Positions 1 through 7,762 of a stretch of 35,681 bases of DNA are shown in pieces (the stretch's first letter is position 1; each line of letters starts with the position of its first letter). Both the position numbers and the translations under genes were made by a program. The stretch comes from Clostridia bacterium (lineage in GTDB: Bacteria; Bacillota; Clostridia; Christensenellales; Aristaeellaceae): contig JAFUGS010000001.1 of NCBI GenBank assembly GCA_017469265.1, forward strand, positions 1-35,681, given 5' to 3'. The notes below the pieces were generated by a model. It searched no databases, was not told the DNA's origin, and saw only the letters and a list, made by a program, of their open reading frames with translations.

Positions 1-48
1 AATTAGGGGATCCTGCAGCAGACTCTGGAAATTTCCTCACTGAAGGAT

Positions 49-80
49 GCCCAGCGCCGAACGGCGCTGGGCGCTTTTTT
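49..80 (+). terminator. Rho-independent terminator of an upstream gene outside the window
   Basis: A perfect 10-bp stem (GCCCAGCGCC at 49-58, GGCGCTGGGC at 63-72) with a GAAC tetraloop is followed by GC and six T (75-80). It ends a rightward transcript whose gene lies mostly or wholly to the left. One frame closes at TGA 41-43 just before the stem, so bases 2-43 could be the last 13 codons of that gene, but nothing in them is recognisable. On the minus strand there is no U-tract, so it does not serve the toxin-antitoxin pair. Confidence 0.85.
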
Positions 81-111
81 GTCAGGGGAAGAAACTGCGC
101 ATGAACGCATG

Positions 112-141
112 TTGCAAAAAACAGCGGGGGTATGGTAAAAT
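112..141 (+). promoter_or_regulatory. Apparent sigma-A promoter pointing into the 3' end of the toxin gene
   Basis: TTGCAA (112-117), 18 bases, then TAAAAT (136-141) with an upstream TG (TGGTAAAAT), the same style as functional promoters elsewhere in the window. It faces right, but the next gene on this strand is thousands of bases away and the toxin lies antisense to it. It could give an antisense RNA to the toxin mRNA, or be left from a gene displaced when the toxin-antitoxin module arrived. Bases 81-170 hold nothing else recognisable. Confidence 0.45.
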
Positions 142-170
142 ATGATCAGCGTTTTGGATCAGGCAGAGGC

Positions 171-578
171 TTATATGGGCTGAATACAATCCTCCCCATA
201 GTACGCAAAGTTCCGATCGTGGGAAAGCAAGATATACTTCTCCGATTTGGCCTGCGCGATCAGCATTCTGTCAAAGGGATCATGGTTGGTCGGTACTACC
301 CCTGGCTTTGTCCTCAGACCTCGGATTTCCAGAACATGTTTTGCTTTCATTTCCATCACAAGATATCCTGCTTTGACGCAGTAATCAAGGATTTCTTTTT
401 CATGATAAGGGCAAAGACGGGGGGCCTTCTGATTTTTCACGGCGATCTCCCACAGTGAAACAGTGCTGACAGCAACGGTGTTTTCCGGGTCCATAATCAG
501 CGCTTTTGCCTTATCTGTCAGCTGCGGATCATTTGTCAAAGCCCAGATGATGACGTGTGTATCCAACAGAAGATTCAT
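171..578 (-). CDS. PIN-domain ribonuclease toxin (VapC-like)
   Basis: A 135-residue single PIN domain, the normal size for a type II toxin. The family cleaves RNA, often tRNA, with a cluster of acidic residues binding Mg2+ or Mn2+. Those residues are visible: D6 in LLDTHVIIWAL, E44 in SLWEIAVKN, D103 in NHDPFDRMLIAQA and D121 in LLSHDRNF. The TxxWE and DPFDRmLiAQA patterns are typical of the PIN subgroup paired with Phd/YefM antitoxins. Its ATG (576-578) overlaps the antitoxin TGA by four bases (ATGA), so translation is probably coupled. It is the second gene of a two-gene operon and shares the autoregulated promoter upstream of the antitoxin. It appears intact. The cellular target cannot be read from the sequence. 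Confidence 0.9.
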   Translation of the reverse strand: MNLLLDTHVIIWALTNDPQLTDKAKALIMDPENTVAVSTVSLWEIAVKNQKAPRLCPYHEKEILDYCVKAGYLVMEMKAKHVLEIRGLRTKPGVVPTNHDPFDRMLIAQAKSEKYILLSHDRNFAYYGEDCIQPI

Positions 579-826
579 AAGAGACCTCCATTGCCGGAGA
601 AGTCATCCTCGCAGGAGACACTGTTAAAATCTTCCAGAGAAGAAAGATATGGAACAGCCCCTTCAGCCAGGCCAATGCGTCCGGTGGTTTCGCTTCTGTA
701 AGGAACGATTTTCGCCACAGGCTTTCCGCCTCTGGAAATAACAATGAACGATTCTGTACCGTTTTCTACGGATGAAACATATCTGGAGAGGTTTGTTTTT
801 GCTTCAAACATGTTGATCGTTGTCAT
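575..826 (-). CDS. Phd/YefM-family antitoxin
   Basis: An 83-residue antitoxin. In this family the N-terminal half forms a dimer that binds operator DNA, and the flexible C-terminal half wraps the PIN toxin. The N-terminus (MTTINMFEAKTNLSRYV, then ESFIVISRGGKPVAKIVPY) is the standard Phd/YefM fold pattern: an initial strand, an EAK helix and the sRxGkPVAkivP strand. The C-terminal 35 residues are acidic (SSLEDFNSVSCEDDF), as expected for the toxin-neutralising segment. The ATG at 824-826 follows a GGGGGAAGAAGG ribosome binding site. It is the first gene of the operon, four-base-overlapped with the toxin, and most likely represses its own promoter through the paired TTAGCTAA palindromes at 853-869. 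Confidence 0.9.
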   Translation of the reverse strand: MTTINMFEAKTNLSRYVSSVENGTESFIVISRGGKPVAKIVPYRSETTGRIGLAEGAVPYLSSLEDFNSVSCEDDFSGNGGLL

Positions 827-852
827 GGCCTTCTTCCCCCTTTTAACAGCAC

Positions 853-902
853 TTAGCTAACTTAGCTAACTTCAGTATACGGTCTCGGCTGCCCTTTGTC
901 AA
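853..902 (-). promoter_or_regulatory. Toxin-antitoxin promoter with tandem palindromic operator
   Basis: Read on the minus strand: TTGACA (897-902), exactly 17 bases, TATACT (874-879), close to the ideal sigma-A promoter. Two copies of the 8-bp palindrome TTAGCTAA (853-860 and 862-869) sit 9 bp centre to centre over the expected start site near 867. This is where a Phd-type antitoxin dimer, or the toxin-antitoxin complex, would bind to shut the operon off. The promoter lies between the antitoxin and the end of the SNF2 gene. Confidence 0.85.
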
Positions 903-922
903 GTATGTGGCAAAGCGGATGC

Positions 923-3835
923 TCAGGCGAAGAGATCCCGGATGTCCTGCTCCGTGAGGGCGGAAAGGGCGCTTTCCCCAGGGGTGATGAGGCGGTCGAA
1001 GAGGGCCTTTTTCCGCTCGCCCAGCTCCACCACCTTTTCCTCGATGCTGTCGCCCGTGACCAGGCGGATCACATCCACGGTCCGGGTCTGGCCGATGCGG
1101 TGAGCCCGGTCCGTGGCCTGATCCTCGGCGGCGGGATTCCACCAGGGGTCATAATGGATGACCACGTCCGCGCCGGTGAGATTCAGGCCGGAACCGCCGG
1201 CCCGGAGGCTGATGAGAAAGACCTGCCCCTCCCCGGCGTTGAAGCGCTCCGTGAGGGCCAGACGTTCCCCGGCGGGGGTGTGGCCGTCCAGGTAGAGGGT
1301 ATCGTATCCTTCCTGCCGCAGGCGGGGCATCAGGAGCTTCAGCAGGGAGGTGAACTGGCTGAAAATCAGCACCCGGCGGCCGCTGCGGATCATGGCGGGC
1401 AGGAGCTCCATGAGCATCTCCTGCTTGCCGCTGCCGCCCTGATAGCCATCCAGCACCAGGGAGGGATGACAGCAGATCTGCCGCAGCTCCGTGATGGCGG
1501 AGAGGACTTCGATACGGCTGCGGCTGACGCCTTTTTCCGCCATGAGATTCTGAATTTTCGGCCGCAGGCGCTCCATGGAGGCCTGGTACACATTGCGCTG
1601 CTCCGGGGTCATGGCGGCGGTCAGACGGGTTTCCAGCTTCTCCGGCAGCTCGGAGAGCACATCCTGCTTCAGGCGGCGGGTGAGAAAGGGGCGGATCCGC
1701 ATCCGCAGATCCTCGCTGTTCATGCCGTCCTGATAGCGGCGGATGAAGGAGGCGTAGGGCGGGAGATAGCCCGGGAGGACGAAATCGAAGATGCTCCACA
1801 GCTCCCCGATGCCGTTTTCCATGGGGGTGCCGGTGAGGGCCAGGCGGGTGTCCGCCTTCAGCTTTTTAACGGCGGAAGCCACCTGGCTGCCGGCGTTTTT
1901 GATGTTCTGCGCCTCGTCCAGAATGGCGAAGCGGAAGGGATAATCCTCTATCCAGGCAATGTCCCGGCGGATGAGGGGGTAGCTGGTGATGACCACATCC
2001 ACATCCCCGTGCTCGGTCACATGGCGCCAGAGACGCTCCCGCATGGGGACGCCGCCGGAGATGACGACGGCGCTGAGGTCCGGCGCGAAGCGGTTCAGCT
2101 CGCTGAGCCAGTTATAGGTCAGGCTGGTGGGGGCCACCACGAGGCTGCAGCGGTCCGGCAGGCGGGTGGCCCGGAGCAGGGCGATGATCTGGACCGTTTT
2201 GCCCAGGCCCATGTCGTCCGCCAGGACGCCGCCCATGCGCAGCCGGTCCAGGGTATAGAGCCACTGGTAGCCCCGCTGCTGATAATCCCGCAGGGGGATG
2301 CCGGTGGCCGGCGCGGGGGCGGGAAGGCGCTGGCCGGAGATGGGTTCCGCCACCTCCGTGACGGAGGCGTCCGCCTCCACGGGGGCGCCGGTTTCTGCCA
2401 GCAGGCGGAGCAGATAGCCCGCGCGGTAGGTCCGGAGCACCAGGGCGTCCCGCTCCACACGGGCGCCGTCCCGGAGGGCGGCCTCGTACAGGTTTTCCGC
2501 GGGGCCCTGCCAGTCCTTCTCCAGCCCTTCCAGATTCAGGAAGGAGCCGTCCTTCAGCCGGAAATACTTCCGGGAGCGGCTGAGGGCCTCCAGCAGGCCC
2601 AGCACCTCGTCCGAGGGGAAATCATCAATGGTGAGGCTCAGGAGAAGGCTGCCTTCCTCCATCCGCAGGCCGCCGCGGATCCCCGGGTGCTTCACGATCA
2701 TGCGGCGGAAATCCTTGCTGAGAAAGACCTGGCTGACCTCGCTGAGGCGGTTGACCCCCTCGGAGAGGAACTGGAAGAGGGCATCCGGCTGGGAGAGGCG
2801 GATGTTTTCCTTCGTCACCCGGAAGCCGGCGTTGGCCAGGATGTCCAGCACGGCCTGCTCCCGCTCCGCGTCTCGGAGGAGCAGCTTTTCCCCTTTTTCC
2901 AGGGCGATTTTTTCCTTCACCGGGGCGAAGGGATTCAGCTCCGTGTCCCCGTAGCGGAAGAGAACCTGGGCTACGACGCTGCGGCCGTCCCGATCCAGAT
3001 AAACCCGGGACTCCAGGGGCAGACGGACCAGCATGGCCCGGAGCTCGTCGCTCATTTCCACCGCGGTGCGAAGCTTCAGATAGGGCAGGATTTCCCCCAC
3101 CACCTGCTCCGTCGCAGGGAGAGGATAATCCATGAGGACCTGACCGCCATCCTGACGGTCCAGGAGAAAGCGGATCAGGGCCCGCTGGACGGGGGGGATG
3201 TACTGCGCCCTGTCCTCCAGGAGGAGAAAGGCGCAGTCCGCGGTGAGGGGCCGGAGGAAAGGCGGCAGGTGCGCCGCCAGGTGCAGGCCCCGGGGGGTCA
3301 TGCGGCATTCCACCCGCAGGGGGAGGAGCGCCTCCGGAATGGAGGACAGGGAAAGGACGGAGCCGTCTTCCCGAAGGACGCGGAAGGGCTGATCGCGCAG
3401 CAGGGAAAGCAGATCGGCCGCGAAGGCATCCGGCAGGCGCATGAGCCGCACCTCGGCCTGGGAGGGCATCCAGCGGCCCAGCTCCCAGGCGGAGACCAGG
3501 CGGGACAGGAGGGCGAGGACGCGCTGATCCTCCTCCCGAAAGCGCATCCAGGCGGGCTCGTAGGTGAAGCGGCTCTGGAAGGACAGGGGGACGCCCTCCC
3601 GCCAGGCCTGGAGGAAGGCGGGAAGATCCTTGACCACATACCATTTCTGGCTGCCGATCCGGAGACCGACGCGGAGGAAGGCGTCCTTCTCCCGGGGCGG
3701 GACAAGGGTCACCTCCAGGCGGAGATTGGCTTCGCCGGGCATGCTGCCTTCCACCAGGGTCAGGAGCTCCTCCCCGCGGAGGGGCGCCTGGCGCTGCAGC
3801 TGGATGTCGGAAAAGAGGGCGTCGTTTTCGGGCAT
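923..3835 (-). CDS. SNF2-family DEAD/DEAH-box ATPase (helicase-like)
   Basis: A 970-residue Swi2/Snf2-type ATPase. The family translocates on double-stranded DNA and displaces proteins; bacterial members such as RapA act on RNA polymerase, but the role of this type is not settled. The N-terminal ~500 residues resemble the bacterial SNF2-associated region. The motor has Walker A DDMGLGKT near residue 543, motif II DEAQ near 640, motif III TGTPMENGIGELW, then the C-terminal lobe with LIFSQFTSLL, SLRAGGSGLNLTGAD and the HRIGQ motif VI near 912. Many clostridial relatives carry an N-terminal SWIM zinc finger; no CxC...CxH is visible here. The ATG at 3833-3835 follows AGGAGG; an in-frame TTG 33 bases upstream is less likely. 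It is the last gene of the leftward arm, 99 bases after the CotH gene, so it may be co-transcribed with it. Confidence 0.93.
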   Translation of the reverse strand: MPENDALFSDIQLQRQAPLRGEELLTLVEGSMPGEANLRLEVTLVPPREKDAFLRVGLRIGSQKWYVVKDLPAFLQAWREGVPLSFQSRFTYEPAWMRFREEDQRVLALLSRLVSAWELGRWMPSQAEVRLMRLPDAFAADLLSLLRDQPFRVLREDGSVLSLSSIPEALLPLRVECRMTPRGLHLAAHLPPFLRPLTADCAFLLLEDRAQYIPPVQRALIRFLLDRQDGGQVLMDYPLPATEQVVGEILPYLKLRTAVEMSDELRAMLVRLPLESRVYLDRDGRSVVAQVLFRYGDTELNPFAPVKEKIALEKGEKLLLRDAEREQAVLDILANAGFRVTKENIRLSQPDALFQFLSEGVNRLSEVSQVFLSKDFRRMIVKHPGIRGGLRMEEGSLLLSLTIDDFPSDEVLGLLEALSRSRKYFRLKDGSFLNLEGLEKDWQGPAENLYEAALRDGARVERDALVLRTYRAGYLLRLLAETGAPVEADASVTEVAEPISGQRLPAPAPATGIPLRDYQQRGYQWLYTLDRLRMGGVLADDMGLGKTVQIIALLRATRLPDRCSLVVAPTSLTYNWLSELNRFAPDLSAVVISGGVPMRERLWRHVTEHGDVDVVITSYPLIRRDIAWIEDYPFRFAILDEAQNIKNAGSQVASAVKKLKADTRLALTGTPMENGIGELWSIFDFVLPGYLPPYASFIRRYQDGMNSEDLRMRIRPFLTRRLKQDVLSELPEKLETRLTAAMTPEQRNVYQASMERLRPKIQNLMAEKGVSRSRIEVLSAITELRQICCHPSLVLDGYQGGSGKQEMLMELLPAMIRSGRRVLIFSQFTSLLKLLMPRLRQEGYDTLYLDGHTPAGERLALTERFNAGEGQVFLISLRAGGSGLNLTGADVVIHYDPWWNPAAEDQATDRAHRIGQTRTVDVIRLVTGDSIEEKVVELGERKKALFDRLITPGESALSALTEQDIRDLFA

Positions 3836-3934
3836 GGTAACAGGACCTCCTGAAAGGAAGTGTATCAACTTTATAAAATTCGATTTAGATGGGGCATTTT
3901 CCTTTCTGGAAGGAGCGGAAAGAGACAGATAAAA

Positions 3935-6664
3935 TCAAAGGCTGCCGCGGTAAAGATCTCCAAAGAGCGACAGCGCCTCCTGATCGGACAGGTGGAAAAA
4001 GTCCACGGTTTCCCGCACCAGGCGGAGGCGGCGGTCCGTGGCGCCGCTGCCGATAAAGCGCCGGATTTCCTCCGCGTCCGCGAGCCACTTCTGGGAGCTG
4101 GCCTTCCGCGCGGCCCAGGTGGCGGGCATGTCGGGCATGACCTCCGCCAGCAGCTGATCCAGCAGCGCGCTGACCCGGGCCGGATCGAAGGTCACCCGAA
4201 GGTGATAGGCGAGGCGGGAGAGAAAAGCCTGGCGGAAATCCGCGTTTTCCAGAAGGCTGGTCAGAATCAGGTTGTTGTGGGTGGCGGAATCATAGGGGGT
4301 GTACGCGTAGTACGTCAGGGAGATTTTCTCCTCGTTTTTCATCCGGAATGCCCAGTCCAGATCATACATGATCAGGTGCCAGCGGCTGTCCGCCGCGTCC
4401 CGGCAGCGGGTGACGCGAAAATTGGGATAATCCGTGTCCCCGGTGTAGGCGCGCCAGATGTAATAATCGATAAAGCTGTCCGGGTTGACCTGGGAGCAGA
4501 CATAGGCGTAGTTTTCCGCGTCCCGCAGATCATGCTCCCGGCAGAAGCGGTTCAGGGCGGTCCAGTCCTCGCCGGAGCCCTCCTCCACCTCGTAGGCCCG
4601 GTAGATGATGTCCACCTCATCCTCGCTGCCGCCCAGGGTGCTGGCCACGAAACGGGGGTTGATATTCTCCCGGAGATAATAGACGCCGTAAAAGGCCTCA
4701 TTGATCCACAGATTGACGGGCCGGGCATGCTGGCAGAGCACGGCGGGCATTTCCTCCGCGCCCAGGAGGGTGCCCAGCACGTCATGGGTCGGATTGAAAA
4801 CGGAGCCGACCCGGAGATTCAGGGAATCAAAGCGGTTTTGATCGCTGTCGGGGAAGATTTTCGCCGAAGGCATGCCCCCGTACATGCTTTTGAACTTCAG
4901 CTTCCACCCGCAGTATTTCCGTTCCCGGGTGGTCTGGCCGGAGATACCCAGACCGCATCCTGCGGAAAAAAGGAGGGATCCGTCCGGATTGATCATGGTC
5001 GCGACCGCGGGAACCGCGTATCCTTTTTCCAGCGGGTGGGCCAGGAGGGCCCAGGAGCTGCCGCTGAAGGAAGGGGCGGGAAGGGACACGGTCAGGCTCG
5101 GCAGGGCGTAAGCGCTGTCGAACCGGTACAGCGCGGCAGCGGCCTCGGAGGCCAGGGCGTCCGGCGGGAGGCTGACCGCCCGCAGGCAGGTCGTTCCGCT
5201 GACGGAAATGGGGCCTTCGTACAGCAGGCTGGAGGCCGTGGGCACGGAGCCGTCCAGGGTATAATAGATCGGTTCCTCTCCGGTGACGGAAACGGTCAGG
5301 GGCTGAGCATAGCCGCCGGAAGGAACGGAAAAAGCCGGCTTTTCAGCCACGCGGGAAAAGCCAGGACCGTTGCTTTCCCGCGGGGTAAAGGCGGAAAAGT
5401 ACCGATCCTGGCCATGGCTGTCCCGACCATAGGACACGTCCACCGGAAGGGCGGGAATCTTCAGGGAGTCGACCAGGTTTCCCGCCGCGTCCGAAAGGTA
5501 AAGGGTTTCCCCGGCGGAGGAGAGCTTGAAGGGCGCCCGGCCTTTCTGGCCCAGCCCGTCGCAGAACACCAGGGTGTACTGCCCCGGCGCCAGCTTTCCG
5601 GAGGGAAGGGCATAGCGGCCCAGCTTTTTTTTGCTGTCGGAGAGACGGAAGTCCGCCAGCTGTACGGTTTCCGGCCCGGCATTCAGGATTTCCACCACAT
5701 CCAGGCCGCGGGCGCCGTCGGCGGCGCAGCCCTGAAAATTGCCGGTCAGCACCTCGCTGATGATCAGCCCGGACCGGAGAACGGTGGAAACGGCGGGCGC
5801 TTCCTCCGGGAAGGAATCGGCAAAGGGGATATAGGTTCCCGAGAGGAAGGATTCCTTCATGACCTCGTAATGAGGATGCCGGCGCCAGCCTCCCTCCGTG
5901 GGTTCCCCCTGGAAGCAGAGGGAAGCGTCGGGGTACAGGGCCTGCAGCTCCTTCAGATCGCTGCGGCGCAGATTGCGGTGGCCGCTCATGCAGCGGCTGA
6001 CCCAGAGGCGCCGGGCGGCGGGAAAGTGGGTCAGGGTTTCCGGATCCGCCAGATCCAGATAGGCCACGTTGATATCCATCAGGTGGGGCAGATCATACAG
6101 GGGGCTCAGATCCGTAATGGGATTGGAGAAAAGCTCAATGTATTCCAGATTCCGCAGATCCCGCAGGGGGGACAGATCGGAAACCCGGTTGCAGGCGAGG
6201 ATCAGGACACGGAGCTGACGCAGATTCCGCAGGAAGGAAAGATCCTCCACCACGTTGTGGCCCAGATCCAGGGCCCTCAGCTCCGTGCAGTACTTCAGGA
6301 CCTCAAAATCCCCGCTGGTGTGGGTGAAGCAGTTCCCGTGGAGGGTGGAGAAGGCGGTCTGATCCGTCCGGACCGTATGGCCCTCAAAACGGCCGGGGAT
6401 ATGGATGGTCCAGCCGAAGGTGATGCCCGGGTACCGGGCGGACAGATACTCGATCTGCGGCTTTTCCACCGTGGTGGCGAACATATCCACCCGGGTCAGG
6501 GCGGGATGGGCGTCCAGAAGGGCGGTCAGCTCCTCCATGGAGAGGATCCGTTCCCCCAGATCCAGGGCTGTCCCGTCCGGGGAAAAGGCGTATTCGTCCG
6601 CCAGGGCCAGGGACGCGGCGCAGACCAGCATGGACAGCAGGAGCAGAAAAAGGTGTTTCTTCAT
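3935..6664 (-). CDS. Secreted CotH-kinase protein with leucine-rich repeats, lamin-tail and chitobiase-like domains
   Basis: A 909-residue exported protein. A signal peptide (MKKHLFLLLLSMLVCAASLALA) is followed by leucine-rich repeats around residues 115-200 (LRALDLGHN, LRVLILACNRVSDLSPL), a lamin-tail domain from about 296 (LIISEVLTGN...VVEILNAG), a chitobiase/hexosaminidase C-terminal-like domain near 440 (YYTLDGSVPT) and a CotH kinase domain from about 580. The kinase shows VNLWINEAFYGVYYLREN near 650, GDTDYPNFRV and the metal-binding MYDLDWAF near 766. CotH proteins are atypical kinases that phosphorylate secreted proteins (spore coat CotB/CotG in Bacillus). The ATG at 6662-6664 is chosen because it begins the signal peptide; an in-frame GTG at 6685 lacks a binding site. 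It lies 23 bases after a phosphodiester glycosidase gene and mirrors the gene pair on the other strand. Substrate unknown. Confidence 0.9.
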   Translation of the reverse strand: MKKHLFLLLLSMLVCAASLALADEYAFSPDGTALDLGERILSMEELTALLDAHPALTRVDMFATTVEKPQIEYLSARYPGITFGWTIHIPGRFEGHTVRTDQTAFSTLHGNCFTHTSGDFEVLKYCTELRALDLGHNVVEDLSFLRNLRQLRVLILACNRVSDLSPLRDLRNLEYIELFSNPITDLSPLYDLPHLMDINVAYLDLADPETLTHFPAARRLWVSRCMSGHRNLRRSDLKELQALYPDASLCFQGEPTEGGWRRHPHYEVMKESFLSGTYIPFADSFPEEAPAVSTVLRSGLIISEVLTGNFQGCAADGARGLDVVEILNAGPETVQLADFRLSDSKKKLGRYALPSGKLAPGQYTLVFCDGLGQKGRAPFKLSSAGETLYLSDAAGNLVDSLKIPALPVDVSYGRDSHGQDRYFSAFTPRESNGPGFSRVAEKPAFSVPSGGYAQPLTVSVTGEEPIYYTLDGSVPTASSLLYEGPISVSGTTCLRAVSLPPDALASEAAAALYRFDSAYALPSLTVSLPAPSFSGSSWALLAHPLEKGYAVPAVATMINPDGSLLFSAGCGLGISGQTTRERKYCGWKLKFKSMYGGMPSAKIFPDSDQNRFDSLNLRVGSVFNPTHDVLGTLLGAEEMPAVLCQHARPVNLWINEAFYGVYYLRENINPRFVASTLGGSEDEVDIIYRAYEVEEGSGEDWTALNRFCREHDLRDAENYAYVCSQVNPDSFIDYYIWRAYTGDTDYPNFRVTRCRDAADSRWHLIMYDLDWAFRMKNEEKISLTYYAYTPYDSATHNNLILTSLLENADFRQAFLSRLAYHLRVTFDPARVSALLDQLLAEVMPDMPATWAARKASSQKWLADAEEIRRFIGSGATDRRLRLVRETVDFFHLSDQEALSLFGDLYRGSL

Positions 6665-6687
6665 GGTGACAGGGATTCCTTCCACAT

Positions 6688-7629
6688 TTAATCCGCGCCA
6701 CCGGCGTCCGAATCCGGCATGGCGGAAGCAAAATACAGAATGTCGTTCACGGTCCGGTCGCTGGCGGTGGGCTGGCCCTTCAGCACCGTGTCGCCGAAAA
6801 CCAGCTGGGAGGAGTTGCCGCCGTCCAGGTTATAGGCCTGGAGGCAGCCGAGGGCGGCCATATAGTCGGCCAGCTCCTGCATGGTGGCGCCGGAGGAGGC
6901 TCCGCGGCCTTCCGCCACGGCCAGCACATAGGAGAGGGAACCCAGCTGGCCGATGGCGGAGCGGGGATCCTTGCGGTTCGGGGTATAGCTGTAATGAGGA
7001 TTGATGGCCTGCGCCCGGCCGTCCACCACGAGGGCGGGGCCGAAGGTGAAGGCGTTTATCACGTGATGGGCGGAAAACGCGTCCGCCAGAATGTCCAGCT
7101 GCTCCGCGTTCGTCTGGCGGGAGCCGGCCAGGATCAGATGAAAATCCCCCCGGTCGTCAATGAGCAGGACATCCTTCTGGCGGTAGGCCTTGTAACGGAC
7201 CTTCTGCCCCATGCGGTACTCCACGGAGGCCTCTTTGGCGTCATTGTTGTAGAAATCCCCGTTGATGGCCACCACCGCGTGGGCGGCCCGGGCCATTTTG
7301 GACACGCTGGCGGTGCGGCGGGAAAGGAGATTCCCCGGGTCGGCGGTATAGGTCCGCAGCTGGGCGGGGGAGGCGATCCGCACGAAGGCGAGGTGCCAGA
7401 TGACCCCTTCCTCCTCCCGGGTTTCCAGGCGGACCCGGATGGAAGGGTCCGCGTAGGTATCCCCGGCATAACCCGCGGGATCCGGCTCGGGGCCGGGGGA
7501 CAGGTCCCAGGGCAGGGTCAGGGGCGCGGTGAGCGCCGCGTCCTCCGCCCCGGCCGGGGAAAGAGGCAGCAGCGCCAGCGCCGCCAGCAGGCACAGAACC
7601 AGCGAAAGACGGGGAACATGCAAAGTCAT
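6688..7629 (-). CDS. Secreted phosphodiester glycosidase (NAGPA-like family), paralogue A
   Basis: A 313-residue exported protein. After MTLHVPRL comes a hydrophobic signal stretch ending SPAGAEDAAL. The mature part has the marks of the phosphodiester glycosidase family (named after the lysosomal enzyme that removes GlcNAc from mannose-6-phosphate): AINGDFYNND in the centre and YNLDGGNSSQLVFG near the C-terminus. Family members cleave sugar phosphodiesters; in bacteria they are exported, substrates mostly unknown. The ATG at 7627-7629 follows GGAAAGGAAAG and begins the signal peptide; the frame is open for 49 codons upstream but those codons cover the promoter. It is the first gene of the leftward arm, with CotH and SNF2 genes behind it, and is a diverged paralogue of the gene at 7763-8653 on the other strand. 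Confidence 0.88.
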   Translation of the reverse strand: MTLHVPRLSLVLCLLAALALLPLSPAGAEDAALTAPLTLPWDLSPGPEPDPAGYAGDTYADPSIRVRLETREEEGVIWHLAFVRIASPAQLRTYTADPGNLLSRRTASVSKMARAAHAVVAINGDFYNNDAKEASVEYRMGQKVRYKAYRQKDVLLIDDRGDFHLILAGSRQTNAEQLDILADAFSAHHVINAFTFGPALVVDGRAQAINPHYSYTPNRKDPRSAIGQLGSLSYVLAVAEGRGASSGATMQELADYMAALGCLQAYNLDGGNSSQLVFGDTVLKGQPTASDRTVNDILYFASAMPDSDAGGAD

Positions 7630-7663
7630 CACGCGCGCTTTCCTTTCCAAAACATCCGGAGCA

Positions 7664-7731
7664 ATTATATGCAATCCCGGTGGAATGCGCAAGCCGCGGC
7701 GGTTGCTTTTTGGGGGAAAGTGGGGTATCAT
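7664..7731. promoter_or_regulatory. Back-to-back divergent promoters for the two glycosidase-CotH arms
   Basis: Leftward: TTGCGC (7687-7692), 17 bases, TATAAT (7664-7669). Rightward: TTGCTT (7703-7708), 17 bases, TATCAT (7726-7731). Only 10 bases separate the two -35 boxes, so polymerases at the two promoters should compete, or one regulator could control both arms. No palindromic operator is evident. Confidence 0.8.
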
Positions 7732-7762
7732 GGGAGCCGTTCCGTGAGGAGAGGATGAAAGC

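Noticed and set aside
143-178. A short 11-codon frame (MISVLDQAEAYMG without conserved context) after the orphan promoter
   Set aside because: The expected transcript would start after this ATG, there is no ribosome site, and the frame is too short to judge.
896-3853. A 985-codon open frame on the plus strand opposite the SNF2 gene
   Set aside because: It mirrors the SNF2 gene; the translated product is Gly/Gln/His/Ala-rich without any motif, as expected from the antisense of GC-rich codons. The SNF2 frame has full family motifs.
3860-6691. A 943-codon open frame opposite the LRR-CotH gene
   Set aside because: Same effect: low-complexity Gly/Gln/Val-rich sequence without domains or ribosome site; the opposite strand has a signal peptide and complete domains.
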